Positions 1-6,678 of a stretch of DNA of 10,329 nucleotides are shown here, piece by piece (positions within the stretch are counted from its first letter, which is position 1; each line of letters opens with the position of its first letter). Location: positions 1-10,329 of the forward strand of contig JABHGH010000033.1 of assembly GCA_018672145.1 (NCBI GenBank), read 5' to 3'. Made by a program: the position numbers and the translations under genes. The DNA comes from Flavobacteriaceae bacterium (GTDB lineage Bacteria > Bacteroidota > Bacteroidia > Flavobacteriales > Flavobacteriaceae). A model generated the notes under the pieces. That model did no database searches, had not been told where the DNA came from, and saw nothing but the letters and a program-made list of their open reading frames with translations.

Positions 1-2
1 TG

Positions 3-584
3 AGGAGCGACCCAAAAAGAAACTTTGTTGCCGTCATCAAACAACTCCTACCGTATATTCAAAACAGTTCGGTGCAAGAAGTTGTATTTACAAGTAGTAC
101 CGGAGTATTTGGACCCCAACAAGGCGTCGTAACTGCCGATACTTTTGCGATACCCCAAACCGAAAGCGGTCGTCAATTGCTTGAAGTGGAAGGCTTACTG
201 TTAACCCAATCCTCTTTTACATCCAAAATTATTCGTTTAGGTGGACTCTTGGGTGATGATCGACATCCCGTGAGTCATTTGATCAAAAAGCGAATGGTGG
301 CAGAACCCCAAGCTCCTGTCAATCTCATCCATAAACAAGATGCTATTGGCTTAGTTCGATTTTTGTCAGAACATGGTCGTTGGCAATCAATCTATCATGC
401 CGTTTGCCCTTGGCATCCAACCAAAAAGGATTTCTATGAAAAAGCTGCTCAGGAATTAAATCTTCCACAACCAATATTTGACCAAAAAAAAGGAACTACA
501 ACTAAAAAAGTGATGAGTCCGCAAGTCGCTGCCATGGGCTATGTGTTTAAACAACCTAGACTGGGACTTACTTTAACTCCGTAG
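3..584 (+). CDS. Atypical SDR / NAD(P)-dependent epimerase-like protein, 5'-truncated by window edge
   Basis: The reading frame is open to the left edge, so about 193 C-terminal residues are seen and the N-terminal Rossmann nucleotide-binding motif lies outside the window. A GTG at 72 is only an internal codon: the frame continues upstream with good coding sequence (RSDPKRNFVAVIKQLLPYI). The visible part carries VVFTSSTGVFG, the usual Ser/Thr strand of extended SDRs, followed by TESGRQLLEVEGLLL. That resembles the YeeZ-like atypical SDRs, which have a P..GR.LLE.E segment where classical SDRs have the catalytic YxxxK, and no YxxxK is seen here. Such proteins bind NAD(P) but their substrates are mostly unknown. 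The gene faces the glucan operon and its last 17 bp overlap the end of the lipoprotein gene. A functional link to the operon is unlikely. Family placement is fairly sure; the reaction is unknown. Confidence 0.75.
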   Translation, partial: RSDPKRNFVAVIKQLLPYIQNSSVQEVVFTSSTGVFGPQQGVVTADTFAIPQTESGRQLLEVEGLLLTQSSFTSKIIRLGGLLGDDRHPVSHLIKKRMVAEPQAPVNLIHKQDAIGLVRFLSEHGRWQSIYHAVCPWHPTKKDFYEKAAQELNLPQPIFDQKKGTTTKKVMSPQVAAMGYVFKQPRLGLTLTP

Positions 585-1029
585 CCAATCGGTTATAATG
601 TTCCGCAAAGATATTCCACGAAACAATCACATCGTCCATTGCATTTACAAAAGAAGAATCGGTGTGCTTTTCGACTTCGGCATAACGAACAATCCCAAGT
701 CTAGTGCGAAAAACCTTATACCTACTAATCAGCTGTGGGATTTGAAGTTTTTTTATAAAATCTCTCCCTTTAATATTGTCTGCCTCCTGGCCAATTGTTT
801 TCAGTTGAGATTGTAGGGTGTTGTATTCCACTATCGGTAATTCTTCAAGGTATGCAAACAAGGTTCCAAAAGTTTGGTTTTCATCAACCACGATCTTAGC
901 AAGTACAGGTGGTGTTTCAAAAAAAGGTTTGTTTAGTGTCGTTGTGCTTTTTGGCTGAGATGAGGTCGTTGACTTCTGCATGCAAGATGAGAAAAGAAAT
1001 ATAAAAAGGAAAAGAAGCAACTGTTTCAT
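568..1029 (-). CDS. Small orphan lipoprotein of unknown function
   Basis: This is a predicted 153-residue lipoprotein that I do not recognise. I chose the ATG at 1029 rather than the in-frame ATG at 1047, because it gives a textbook signal peptide: MKQLLLFLFIFLFSSC, with a Lys, a short hydrophobic core and the lipidated Cys at residue 16. The residues after Cys (MQKSTTSS) are not the acidic pattern linked to surface export in Bacteroidota, so a periplasm-facing anchor is the simpler guess. A Ser/Thr/Lys-rich linker to about residue 35 precedes a mostly helical charged domain with no cysteines or known motif visible. It is the last minus-strand gene in the window, 65 bp after the second GH17 gene. 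It could be the tail of the operon or an independent gene; no clear promoter or terminator in the gap decides this. Confidence 0.75.
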   Translation of the reverse strand: MKQLLLFLFIFLFSSCMQKSTTSSQPKSTTTLNKPFFETPPVLAKIVVDENQTFGTLFAYLEELPIVEYNTLQSQLKTIGQEADNIKGRDFIKKLQIPQLISRYKVFRTRLGIVRYAEVEKHTDSSFVNAMDDVIVSWNIFAEHYNRLATELK

Positions 1030-1094
1030 AATACAAATATATAGCAAGACCTGTCGATGTTGCCAGTCAGCCTATTTACGGAGGAAAATGATGA
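1030..1094. other. 65-bp spacer, no confident signal
   Basis: This is the longest gap between neighbouring genes in the window. It contains a weak inverted repeat (GACCTG / CCAGTC around 1050-1070, five pairs with a bulge) that has no T-tract, so I do not call a terminator. On the minus strand TATATTTG (1041-1034) matches the Bacteroidota -7 box TAnnTTTG, but no -33 TTTG lies at the right distance and it sits only 4 nt from the ATG. Read-through from the GH17 gene is therefore possible but not shown. Confidence 0.4.
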
Positions 1095-2030
1095 TTATCG
1101 TTTGTATCCTGGCGAATCGGCTAATGCCATCTTTGGGTTTCGGTCTTCATAATAAAGTCCCCAATGCTTTTCTGGTTCGCAAGGATCTTGCGACCCTTTC
1201 CACGGCTCATCAAAAGCTTCAAAAACAAAAGTAAGGATAGTGTTTTCTGTCGTCCATTGACAAAGCGCATCATAGTACATTTTTTGAAAAACAACATTGG
1301 CATGTGATTTCGGAAAACCACGTCCATTGGCGTCTGTAGCCCAACCCGCTTCAGTAATGACAACCACTTTGTCTGGGTACTTTTCGCTCACCTGTCGGTA
1401 GTTTTCTTGCGTATGCGCCAACGAGGCCTCAATCGTTTTATTTTCCCATAGCGGATAAGTGTGGATTGAAATAAAATCGAGTTCCTCAACTAAAGGAGCC
1501 AATTTGGTGAGCCAAGGCACATAATTTTCACAAAAAGTAATCGGCTGTTCTGTTTCTGCTTTGGCTTTTCGCACATGAGCAATCATATTCTCCACTGGCA
1601 CCATATTGCCTGACCAATCGACACAAGATTCGTTTCCAACAGCAAGAGCGATGACAATGTCTTTGTATTGGTTTGCCCAAAGAATAAGGGTTTCTACTTC
1701 TTCACTGTTTTTCTTTTTGTTTATTGAGATTTGCTCATCCGAAAAATCCCCACCCCATGGACAGTTGGGATTGGAAGCCTCACCGTCAAGGTACGCCCCC
1801 AACATCACCCCTAGGGGTAATTGTTCGTTGCGAATGACTTCAAGAACGGTACGAGCGTGCTGATCACAGCTGTACAGTCGAATGTAATTCCAGTGGTTTT
1901 TGATAATTTCCAAGTCTTCTTTGACCTGTTCGTAGCTTGGATATACATCTCCTGGACGCTGTCCATCTCGAAATCCTGAATAACAAACTGCCAATCCTTG
2001 GGGTATCGAAAGAGAAGTGGTATAATCCAT
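1095..2030 (-). CDS. GH17 family beta-1,3-glucan-active enzyme, cytosolic form (first of two in position, second in transcription order)
   Basis: This is a 311-residue glycoside hydrolase family 17 protein, essentially just the (beta/alpha)8 catalytic barrel. It begins IPQGLAVCYSGFRDGQRPGD, the first barrel strand. The likely acid/base is Glu134 in ALAVGNES and the nucleophile Glu227 in VVITEAGWAT. The conserved C-terminal strand is VFEAFDEPWKGS near residues 269-280. GH17 enzymes are retaining and act on beta-1,3-glucans as endo-hydrolases or as transglycosylases. There is no signal peptide or hydrophobic N-terminus, so it should stay in the cytosol, unlike the secreted GH17 enzymes usual in laminarin loci. 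Relative to its neighbour it has an extra segment at about residues 83-105 (Cys/Trp-containing, NPNCPWGGD) that may shape the substrate cleft. It starts 14 bp after the other GH17 gene ends. Family assignment is secure; endo, exo or transferase activity is not decided by sequence. Confidence 0.92.
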   Translation of the reverse strand: MDYTTSLSIPQGLAVCYSGFRDGQRPGDVYPSYEQVKEDLEIIKNHWNYIRLYSCDQHARTVLEVIRNEQLPLGVMLGAYLDGEASNPNCPWGGDFSDEQISINKKKNSEEVETLILWANQYKDIVIALAVGNESCVDWSGNMVPVENMIAHVRKAKAETEQPITFCENYVPWLTKLAPLVEELDFISIHTYPLWENKTIEASLAHTQENYRQVSEKYPDKVVVITEAGWATDANGRGFPKSHANVVFQKMYYDALCQWTTENTILTFVFEAFDEPWKGSQDPCEPEKHWGLYYEDRNPKMALADSPGYKR

Positions 2031-2044
2031 ATATGTTAACGTAA

Positions 2045-2938
2045 TTATTGTGGTTTAAATTTAAGTTTTTCATCTTTATCCCACAAGCCCCAATATGCAC
2101 CTACATCTCCTTCAGCACCGACTTTCCAGGGTTCGTCAAAGGCAGAGAAATAAAACATTTCTATATCGTCTTCTTTTGCCCAGAGCTGCGCATTGATGTA
2201 GTATTGAAGTGCGTTTTCATAGGATGGATGAGCAGCGCCTAAACTAGACCCTTGACTTGGCCAACCTGTCTCAGTAATAATGACTTTTTTTCCTTGACCA
2301 ACATCTTTAGCATGATGGTACATTTGCTTCATGTATATTAGTGAGTAATCGATATGACAGCCCTCCCAATACGGATAACAATTGGCAAGAATCACATCAC
2401 AAGCGTCTGTGATTTTTGGGCGACTTGAAAACTCATAATATGCGTCCACATACCCTGTTGGTATATCAGGGACAGCTTCTTTAAATCGTTTGATATAAGC
2501 AATCAGTTGCTCTTCCGTAAGCTCTTTGCGATACATCACTTCATTGCCTACAGCAGCAATATCAACTGCGCCTGCTTTACACAGGGCAATAAGTCCTTGT
2601 ATTTCCTTTTCGTTTTGCTCAAGATCATCGCTTAGCCATGCGCCAACTAATGTTTTCATCCCATAAGACTTGGCCAGAACAGGTATTTTTTCATTTCCTT
2701 CCGTGGTTGAAAATGTACGAATGGACGTTGTGTATGGCGCAATGCATTCCAACTTTCGACGTATTTGATTTTCACTGAGTTCATCACCAGGGTTTTGACC
2801 TTGGTCATACGGACTAAAACAAAGTCCATGAATTTTGGACTGCAGTACGTTTGTGGCAACATCTTGAAGGCTTTCTCTACTATGGTTTGACAGAGTAAAA
2901 CCCGAAAGAGAAAGATGTTTTTCTTTTCTGTAAGACAT
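2045..2938 (-). CDS. GH17 family beta-1,3-glucan-active enzyme, cytosolic form
   Basis: This 297-residue protein is a second GH17 catalytic barrel. It has the first-strand motif IHGLCFSPYDQGQNPGD, the likely acid/base Glu133 in AAVGNEVMY, the nucleophile Glu223 in VIITETGWPSQG, and FSAFDEPWK (264-272) near the C-terminus. About 35 polar residues precede the barrel, with no signal peptide or lipobox, so the enzyme is predicted to be cytosolic. It is clearly paralogous to the next gene but divergent, and lacks that protein's extra segment after the WLSDD region, so the two probably differ in substrate length or linkage preference. The gene starts 7 bp after the symporter stop and is followed by the other GH17 after 14 bp, a tight operon. 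Hydrolysis or transglycosylation of imported beta-1,3-gluco-oligosaccharides is inferred from family and context. Confidence 0.92.
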   Translation of the reverse strand: MSYRKEKHLSLSGFTLSNHSRESLQDVATNVLQSKIHGLCFSPYDQGQNPGDELSENQIRRKLECIAPYTTSIRTFSTTEGNEKIPVLAKSYGMKTLVGAWLSDDLEQNEKEIQGLIALCKAGAVDIAAVGNEVMYRKELTEEQLIAYIKRFKEAVPDIPTGYVDAYYEFSSRPKITDACDVILANCYPYWEGCHIDYSLIYMKQMYHHAKDVGQGKKVIITETGWPSQGSSLGAAHPSYENALQYYINAQLWAKEDDIEMFYFSAFDEPWKVGAEGDVGAYWGLWDKDEKLKFKPQ

Positions 2939-2945
2939 AACTTTA

Positions 2946-4394
2946 TTATTTGGCGTTTCGCTTGTTTAGTGTTTCGCTGATTTCTTTGGCACGAGCTTCG
3001 TTGATATCATAATTTTTCATGACATAGATCGCAATGGCTGTTCCTATTACTGGAAGGACACTATAAAAAATACGTAAGCCTATCATAGCACCATCTGGCT
3101 GTGCAGAAAGGTTGGCATCAAAACCGACATAACTCATGATAATTCCGCTGAACAGACCTGCAAGTGCTGTTCCAAATTTAACCATCCACCAATAAATCGC
3201 CCCAAAAGTAGCTTCCTTGCGAGGCAGACCATTATTTAGTTCATCCAGATCACAGGTGTCTGCTGTCATACTCATCATCAAAGTAAATAGTCCCCCGATG
3301 CCGAAAGAAAATAGTGGTAAAGCAAAAAGAAACATATAGGGTTTTCCAGGGATAAATAGAAACCAAAAAAGAATGTACCCTAGAATCGAGATCGCTTGAG
3401 AAATCATAAATGTTTTTTTCTTGCCCCATTTTTCGGACATTTTGGTCACAATTGGAATCACAAGAAAGGTGGTCAACAGCGCCCCTACTGAACCGTGAAG
3501 CGTTGGCCAAATTCCTGCAGCTCCCGCATCCCCTTGAAATAAATAGTAAACAATAATGAAAAAGGAAAAGGCCGCAATTGTTTGGAATGAATTAAAGATA
3601 AAGAAAGTCGCTACACACAAACGCATAAAAGGCGTGTTGTTGGCAGCATCTTTAAATCCTTTGACCAAAGTCAATATACTCGAACGAATATTTCCCAATG
3701 TTATGGGGGATAGATTTTTATCATTTAAAGAAGACTCCCCTTTAATAAATAAAGCAGGGACCAAAGCCAATGCAGTACAAAAGATACTCACATATATAGC
3801 GAGAGTTCTTGTTCCAGCCTCAGGGGAACTAAACCATGTGTCATCGTAAATAATGACCCAGAACCAAGGTACAATGACCCAAGCCCATTGACCAATCCAC
3901 TGAGATACTGCCATAATCCGTGTTCGTTCATGGAAATCAGTACTCATTTCATAGCCAAGTGCTACATAGGGAACGCTGAAAATGGTAAGTCCTAAATAAA
4001 ATGCCACGGATAAAATGAGAAAATACCAAAAGTTATAATTCAGGCCATTTTCAGGGTAAAGTTGCCACATTGCAATAAAGGTAATTCCCATAAGAATTGC
4101 CCCAACAAAAATGTATTGTCTACGACGTCCCCATCGAGACTTGGTGTTATCAGAAACAAAGCCCATGACAGGGTCCGTAATTGCATCGACCACTCTAGGT
4201 AAAAAGAAAATCAAACCCCACATCAAGGGGTCGAACCCAAAATCTCGTACCAATACAACCATAAAAACACCAAGGGCAGCAGGAAACATTTGCATAGCAA
4301 GCATTCCTAGTCCAAAGAAAATCTTTTTGCTTGTCGGTATTTGTGTTGTTGGCGTTTTCAAAATCGTTTTGTTTATGTTAATTCTTGTATTCAA
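2946..4394 (-). CDS. GPH-family (MelB-like) sugar:cation symporter, MFS, TTG start
   Basis: This is a 482-residue integral inner-membrane transporter with about 12 hydrophobic segments. The family signature follows helix 2: VVDAITDPVMGFVSDNTKSR, then WGRRRQ (residues 68-93), typical of glycoside-pentoside-hexuronide:cation symporters. Asp70 and Asp74 sit where MelB has its cation-binding Asp55 and Asp59, which suggests coupling to Na+ or H+. The cargo is probably a short beta-gluco-oligosaccharide or glucoside, judging only from neighbours. The start codon is TTG at 4394-4392, inside the end of the GH3 gene. It is the only usual start in the frame before Met31, since a TGA lies two codons upstream, and starting at Met31 would cut into helix 1. 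The 17-nt overlap suggests translational coupling to GH3. The gene is followed 7 bp later by GH17. Confidence 0.93.
   Translation of the reverse strand: MNTRININKTILKTPTTQIPTSKKIFFGLGMLAMQMFPAALGVFMVVLVRDFGFDPLMWGLIFFLPRVVDAITDPVMGFVSDNTKSRWGRRRQYIFVGAILMGITFIAMWQLYPENGLNYNFWYFLILSVAFYLGLTIFSVPYVALGYEMSTDFHERTRIMAVSQWIGQWAWVIVPWFWVIIYDDTWFSSPEAGTRTLAIYVSIFCTALALVPALFIKGESSLNDKNLSPITLGNIRSSILTLVKGFKDAANNTPFMRLCVATFFIFNSFQTIAAFSFFIIVYYLFQGDAGAAGIWPTLHGSVGALLTTFLVIPIVTKMSEKWGKKKTFMISQAISILGYILFWFLFIPGKPYMFLFALPLFSFGIGGLFTLMMSMTADTCDLDELNNGLPRKEATFGAIYWWMVKFGTALAGLFSGIIMSYVGFDANLSAQPDGAMIGLRIFYSVLPVIGTAIAIYVMKNYDINEARAKEISETLNKRNAK
4378..4394 (-). other. 17-nt overlap of GH3 3' end with symporter TTG start
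   Basis: The GH3 gene ends AATATTGAATACAAGAATTAA read on the minus strand in its own frame (positions 4398-4378). The symporter's TTG lies within this stretch in another frame, so a ribosome ending on GH3 could reinitiate at once. No convincing Shine-Dalgarno sequence precedes the TTG, which fits coupling or the weak reliance on SD sequences in Bacteroidota. Confidence 0.6.
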
Positions 4395-6642
4395 TATTCA
4401 TTTCCATAGGATTATCAGGGTCAATTCCCGCAAACAGAGTAAAAGCACCGGGTTCCACCACCCATTCGTTTTTAGCATTTACAAATTTGAGATCCTCTGT
4501 ATTCAGCGTGAAGCTGATTGTCTTTTCTTCGTTTGGTGATAATTCTATTTTTTGAAAACGGATAAGCTTTTTAACATCTGGTGCAACAGACGCAATAAGA
4601 TCCCTAATAAAGAGCTCAACGGTGGCTTTACCCTTTCGTTTTCCCGTATTTTTCACATTGATTTTAAGCTCTATACTACCGTCCCCCATAATAGTGTCTG
4701 CGTCTGCTACAAAATTGCTCAAAGCAAAAGTGGTGTAAGACAAACCATGTCCAAATGGGTATTGTGGATAGAATCCATTATAATCCCAATAGATCGAACG
4801 AATATCAGTTTTCTTGTGATAATACGGGAGCATATTCCCTGTAAACTTGGGATAGGTATATGGAAGTTTTCCACTAGGGTTCACTTTTCCAAAAATGACA
4901 TCGGCAATAGCTCTACCACCCTCTTGACCAGGAAGGTAAGCCATTAAAATAGCATTAGACAACGGCTCGACATCACGGATAATGCGAGGGCGTCCTTGTA
5001 CCATCACCATAATAATCGGTTTTCCAAGCTTGCTCAGTTTCTTAATCAGGTCTTGCTGCGCTGATGGAAGATCGAGTTCGTTGATGTCTGACGGCTTTTC
5101 TGTAGCTGGCAGTTCCCCAACACAAACCACAATATAATCTGCTTGTTTTGCCTTTCTGACCACTGCTGCTGTGTTCACGTCTGTGAGATAATCTGTTCCT
5201 TGTTCAAACAAAGTGTTTCCTACTCCTTTATTGGTCGCTTTAATCGCCTCGAAAATTGTTTGTTTGCTAGAATCATTAAAGTCTGGTAGCTGCCCCAAAA
5301 ACGTGCGTGACCATGCGCCATTGAGAACGTTTAGGGAGTTCGATGCATATCCCGTGACTAGGATTTTTTTGCCAACAGGCAGTGGTAGTATTCCATCATT
5401 TTTAAGAAGCGTCAAAGACTCTGTCGCTGCTTTATAATTGGTTTCGATATGCTCCGCGCTACCGATCTTTGGAAAGTCATTTGGATCGCTGTAGGGCTTG
5501 TCAAATAAATTAAGCCTGAATTTTAATCGCAATATTCTACGCACCGCATCATCAATGCGTTCTTGCGAAACAGCACCAGATGTTACACCTTCAACAATAA
5601 AATCAACAATGTCTGCATCGTAGGGATTCATGATCATGTCAAGACCGGCATTGATTGTCATCCAGGTTGCCTCTTTTTTGTTGTCGACCACCTCATGGGC
5701 CTCCACTAAAAATTCAACATCACTAAAGTCTGAAAGCACAACACCTTCAAATCCCATCTCGCCTTTTAAAATGTCATTGATGTAATAACTATTGGCATGG
5801 CATGGAATCCCATTGACCGAGTTTGAACTCACCATAACACTCATTGCGCCACTTGCAATCGCTTTTGCAAAAGGTGGAATAAACAATTGTCGTAACATGC
5901 CTTCTGGAATAACCGCATTTGCCCTGTCTTTTCCGTTGGCCCCTGCCCCATAACCTAAATAATGCTTCACACAAACAGCTGTGCTCGTTTCATCGGCCAA
6001 ACTCTCACCTTGTGAACCATCGATATAGGATTCGGTCATTTGAGAGACAACATAGGGATCCTCCCCAAAACTTTCCGCAATTCTCCCCCATAGCGGACTA
6101 AAAGATATATCCGCATTGGGATTGTATGTCCATGGCAATGAAGCTGCACGTGACTCGTAAGAAGTGATTTTGGCTGTTTCAGCGACTAGCTCAGTATTTC
6201 GTGTTGCTGCCAAACCAATCTGGTGCGGAAACATCACGGAATTCTTTACATAGTTTGCGCCATGGATATTGTCAATTCCATAAATCACAGGAATTCCCAT
6301 GCGCGTATTGTTCAACGAAGCATCTTGGATTGTCTTCAAAATACCATGCCACTCTTCATTATCAGATAAATAATGTGGGTGCACAGTGTTATGAATCGAG
6401 CCTACGTTGAGCTTTTCGATGTATTCTGTGAAGCGTACCGAATCATATTCTATAGATGTTCTTAAATCCCAATATTCTCCTGTCAGCACACTCGGCAATC
6501 CCAAATTGAGCATTTGAGCTGCTTTTTCTTCCAAGGTCATTTCGGCTATGATTGCATTGATTTTGTCTTCCTCAACAGAAACAGGTGTACAAGAAAACAA
6601 AAGCATACTCACGATACTGATATTAAATAATTTAACTTTCAT
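4378..6642 (-). CDS. GH3 exo-beta-glucosidase / beta-glucan exohydrolase, lipoprotein
   Basis: This 754-residue family 3 glycoside hydrolase removes terminal glucose from beta-linked gluco-oligosaccharides. A short signal peptide ends in VSMLLFSC, with the lipidated Cys at residue 18, so it is membrane-anchored outside the cytosol. The N-terminal barrel (about 28-380) holds GIDNIHG, SPLWGRIAESFGEDPY, the substrate-binding VKHYLGYG (Lys226-His227) and the nucleophile Asp305 in VVLSDFSD. The second domain (about 405-635) holds GELPATEKPSD, where Glu515 aligns with acid/base Glu491 of barley exohydrolase ExoI. A fibronectin III-like domain follows (about 655-745). Full length is normal for this architecture. 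Residues equivalent to the two tryptophans that clamp the +1 sugar in ExoI appear to be Phe306 and Phe448. It starts 36 bp after the phosphorylase and overlaps the symporter by 17 nt. Beta-1,3-glucan specificity is inferred from context. Confidence 0.93.
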   Translation of the reverse strand: MKVKLFNISIVSMLLFSCTPVSVEEDKINAIIAEMTLEEKAAQMLNLGLPSVLTGEYWDLRTSIEYDSVRFTEYIEKLNVGSIHNTVHPHYLSDNEEWHGILKTIQDASLNNTRMGIPVIYGIDNIHGANYVKNSVMFPHQIGLAATRNTELVAETAKITSYESRAASLPWTYNPNADISFSPLWGRIAESFGEDPYVVSQMTESYIDGSQGESLADETSTAVCVKHYLGYGAGANGKDRANAVIPEGMLRQLFIPPFAKAIASGAMSVMVSSNSVNGIPCHANSYYINDILKGEMGFEGVVLSDFSDVEFLVEAHEVVDNKKEATWMTINAGLDMIMNPYDADIVDFIVEGVTSGAVSQERIDDAVRRILRLKFRLNLFDKPYSDPNDFPKIGSAEHIETNYKAATESLTLLKNDGILPLPVGKKILVTGYASNSLNVLNGAWSRTFLGQLPDFNDSSKQTIFEAIKATNKGVGNTLFEQGTDYLTDVNTAAVVRKAKQADYIVVCVGELPATEKPSDINELDLPSAQQDLIKKLSKLGKPIIMVMVQGRPRIIRDVEPLSNAILMAYLPGQEGGRAIADVIFGKVNPSGKLPYTYPKFTGNMLPYYHKKTDIRSIYWDYNGFYPQYPFGHGLSYTTFALSNFVADADTIMGDGSIELKINVKNTGKRKGKATVELFIRDLIASVAPDVKKLIRFQKIELSPNEEKTISFTLNTEDLKFVNAKNEWVVEPGAFTLFAGIDPDNPMEMNIEYKN

Positions 6643-6678
6643 TAATTTAAAATTGATCGATTTGAAAACAATTTTTCA

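Noticed and set aside
598..816. Plus-strand 72-codon open frame opposite the lipoprotein gene.
   Set aside because: Lies antisense within a gene with a convincing lipoprotein signal; composition is not protein-like and no motif is seen.
1034..1041. TATATTTG on the minus strand, matching the Bacteroidota -7 promoter box, upstream of the lipoprotein.
   Set aside because: No -33 TTTG at the needed 19-21 nt spacing, and the transcript would start at or inside the start codon.
1050..1070. Weak inverted repeat in the GH17-lipoprotein spacer considered as a terminator.
   Set aside because: Only about five pairs with a bulge, a long loop and no U-tract on either strand.
3556..4539. Plus-strand open frames (3556-3849 and 4111-4539) opposite the symporter and GH3 genes.
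   Set aside because: They mirror strongly supported membrane-protein and GH3 frames; the hydrophobic and Lys-rich runs are reverse-strand shadows.
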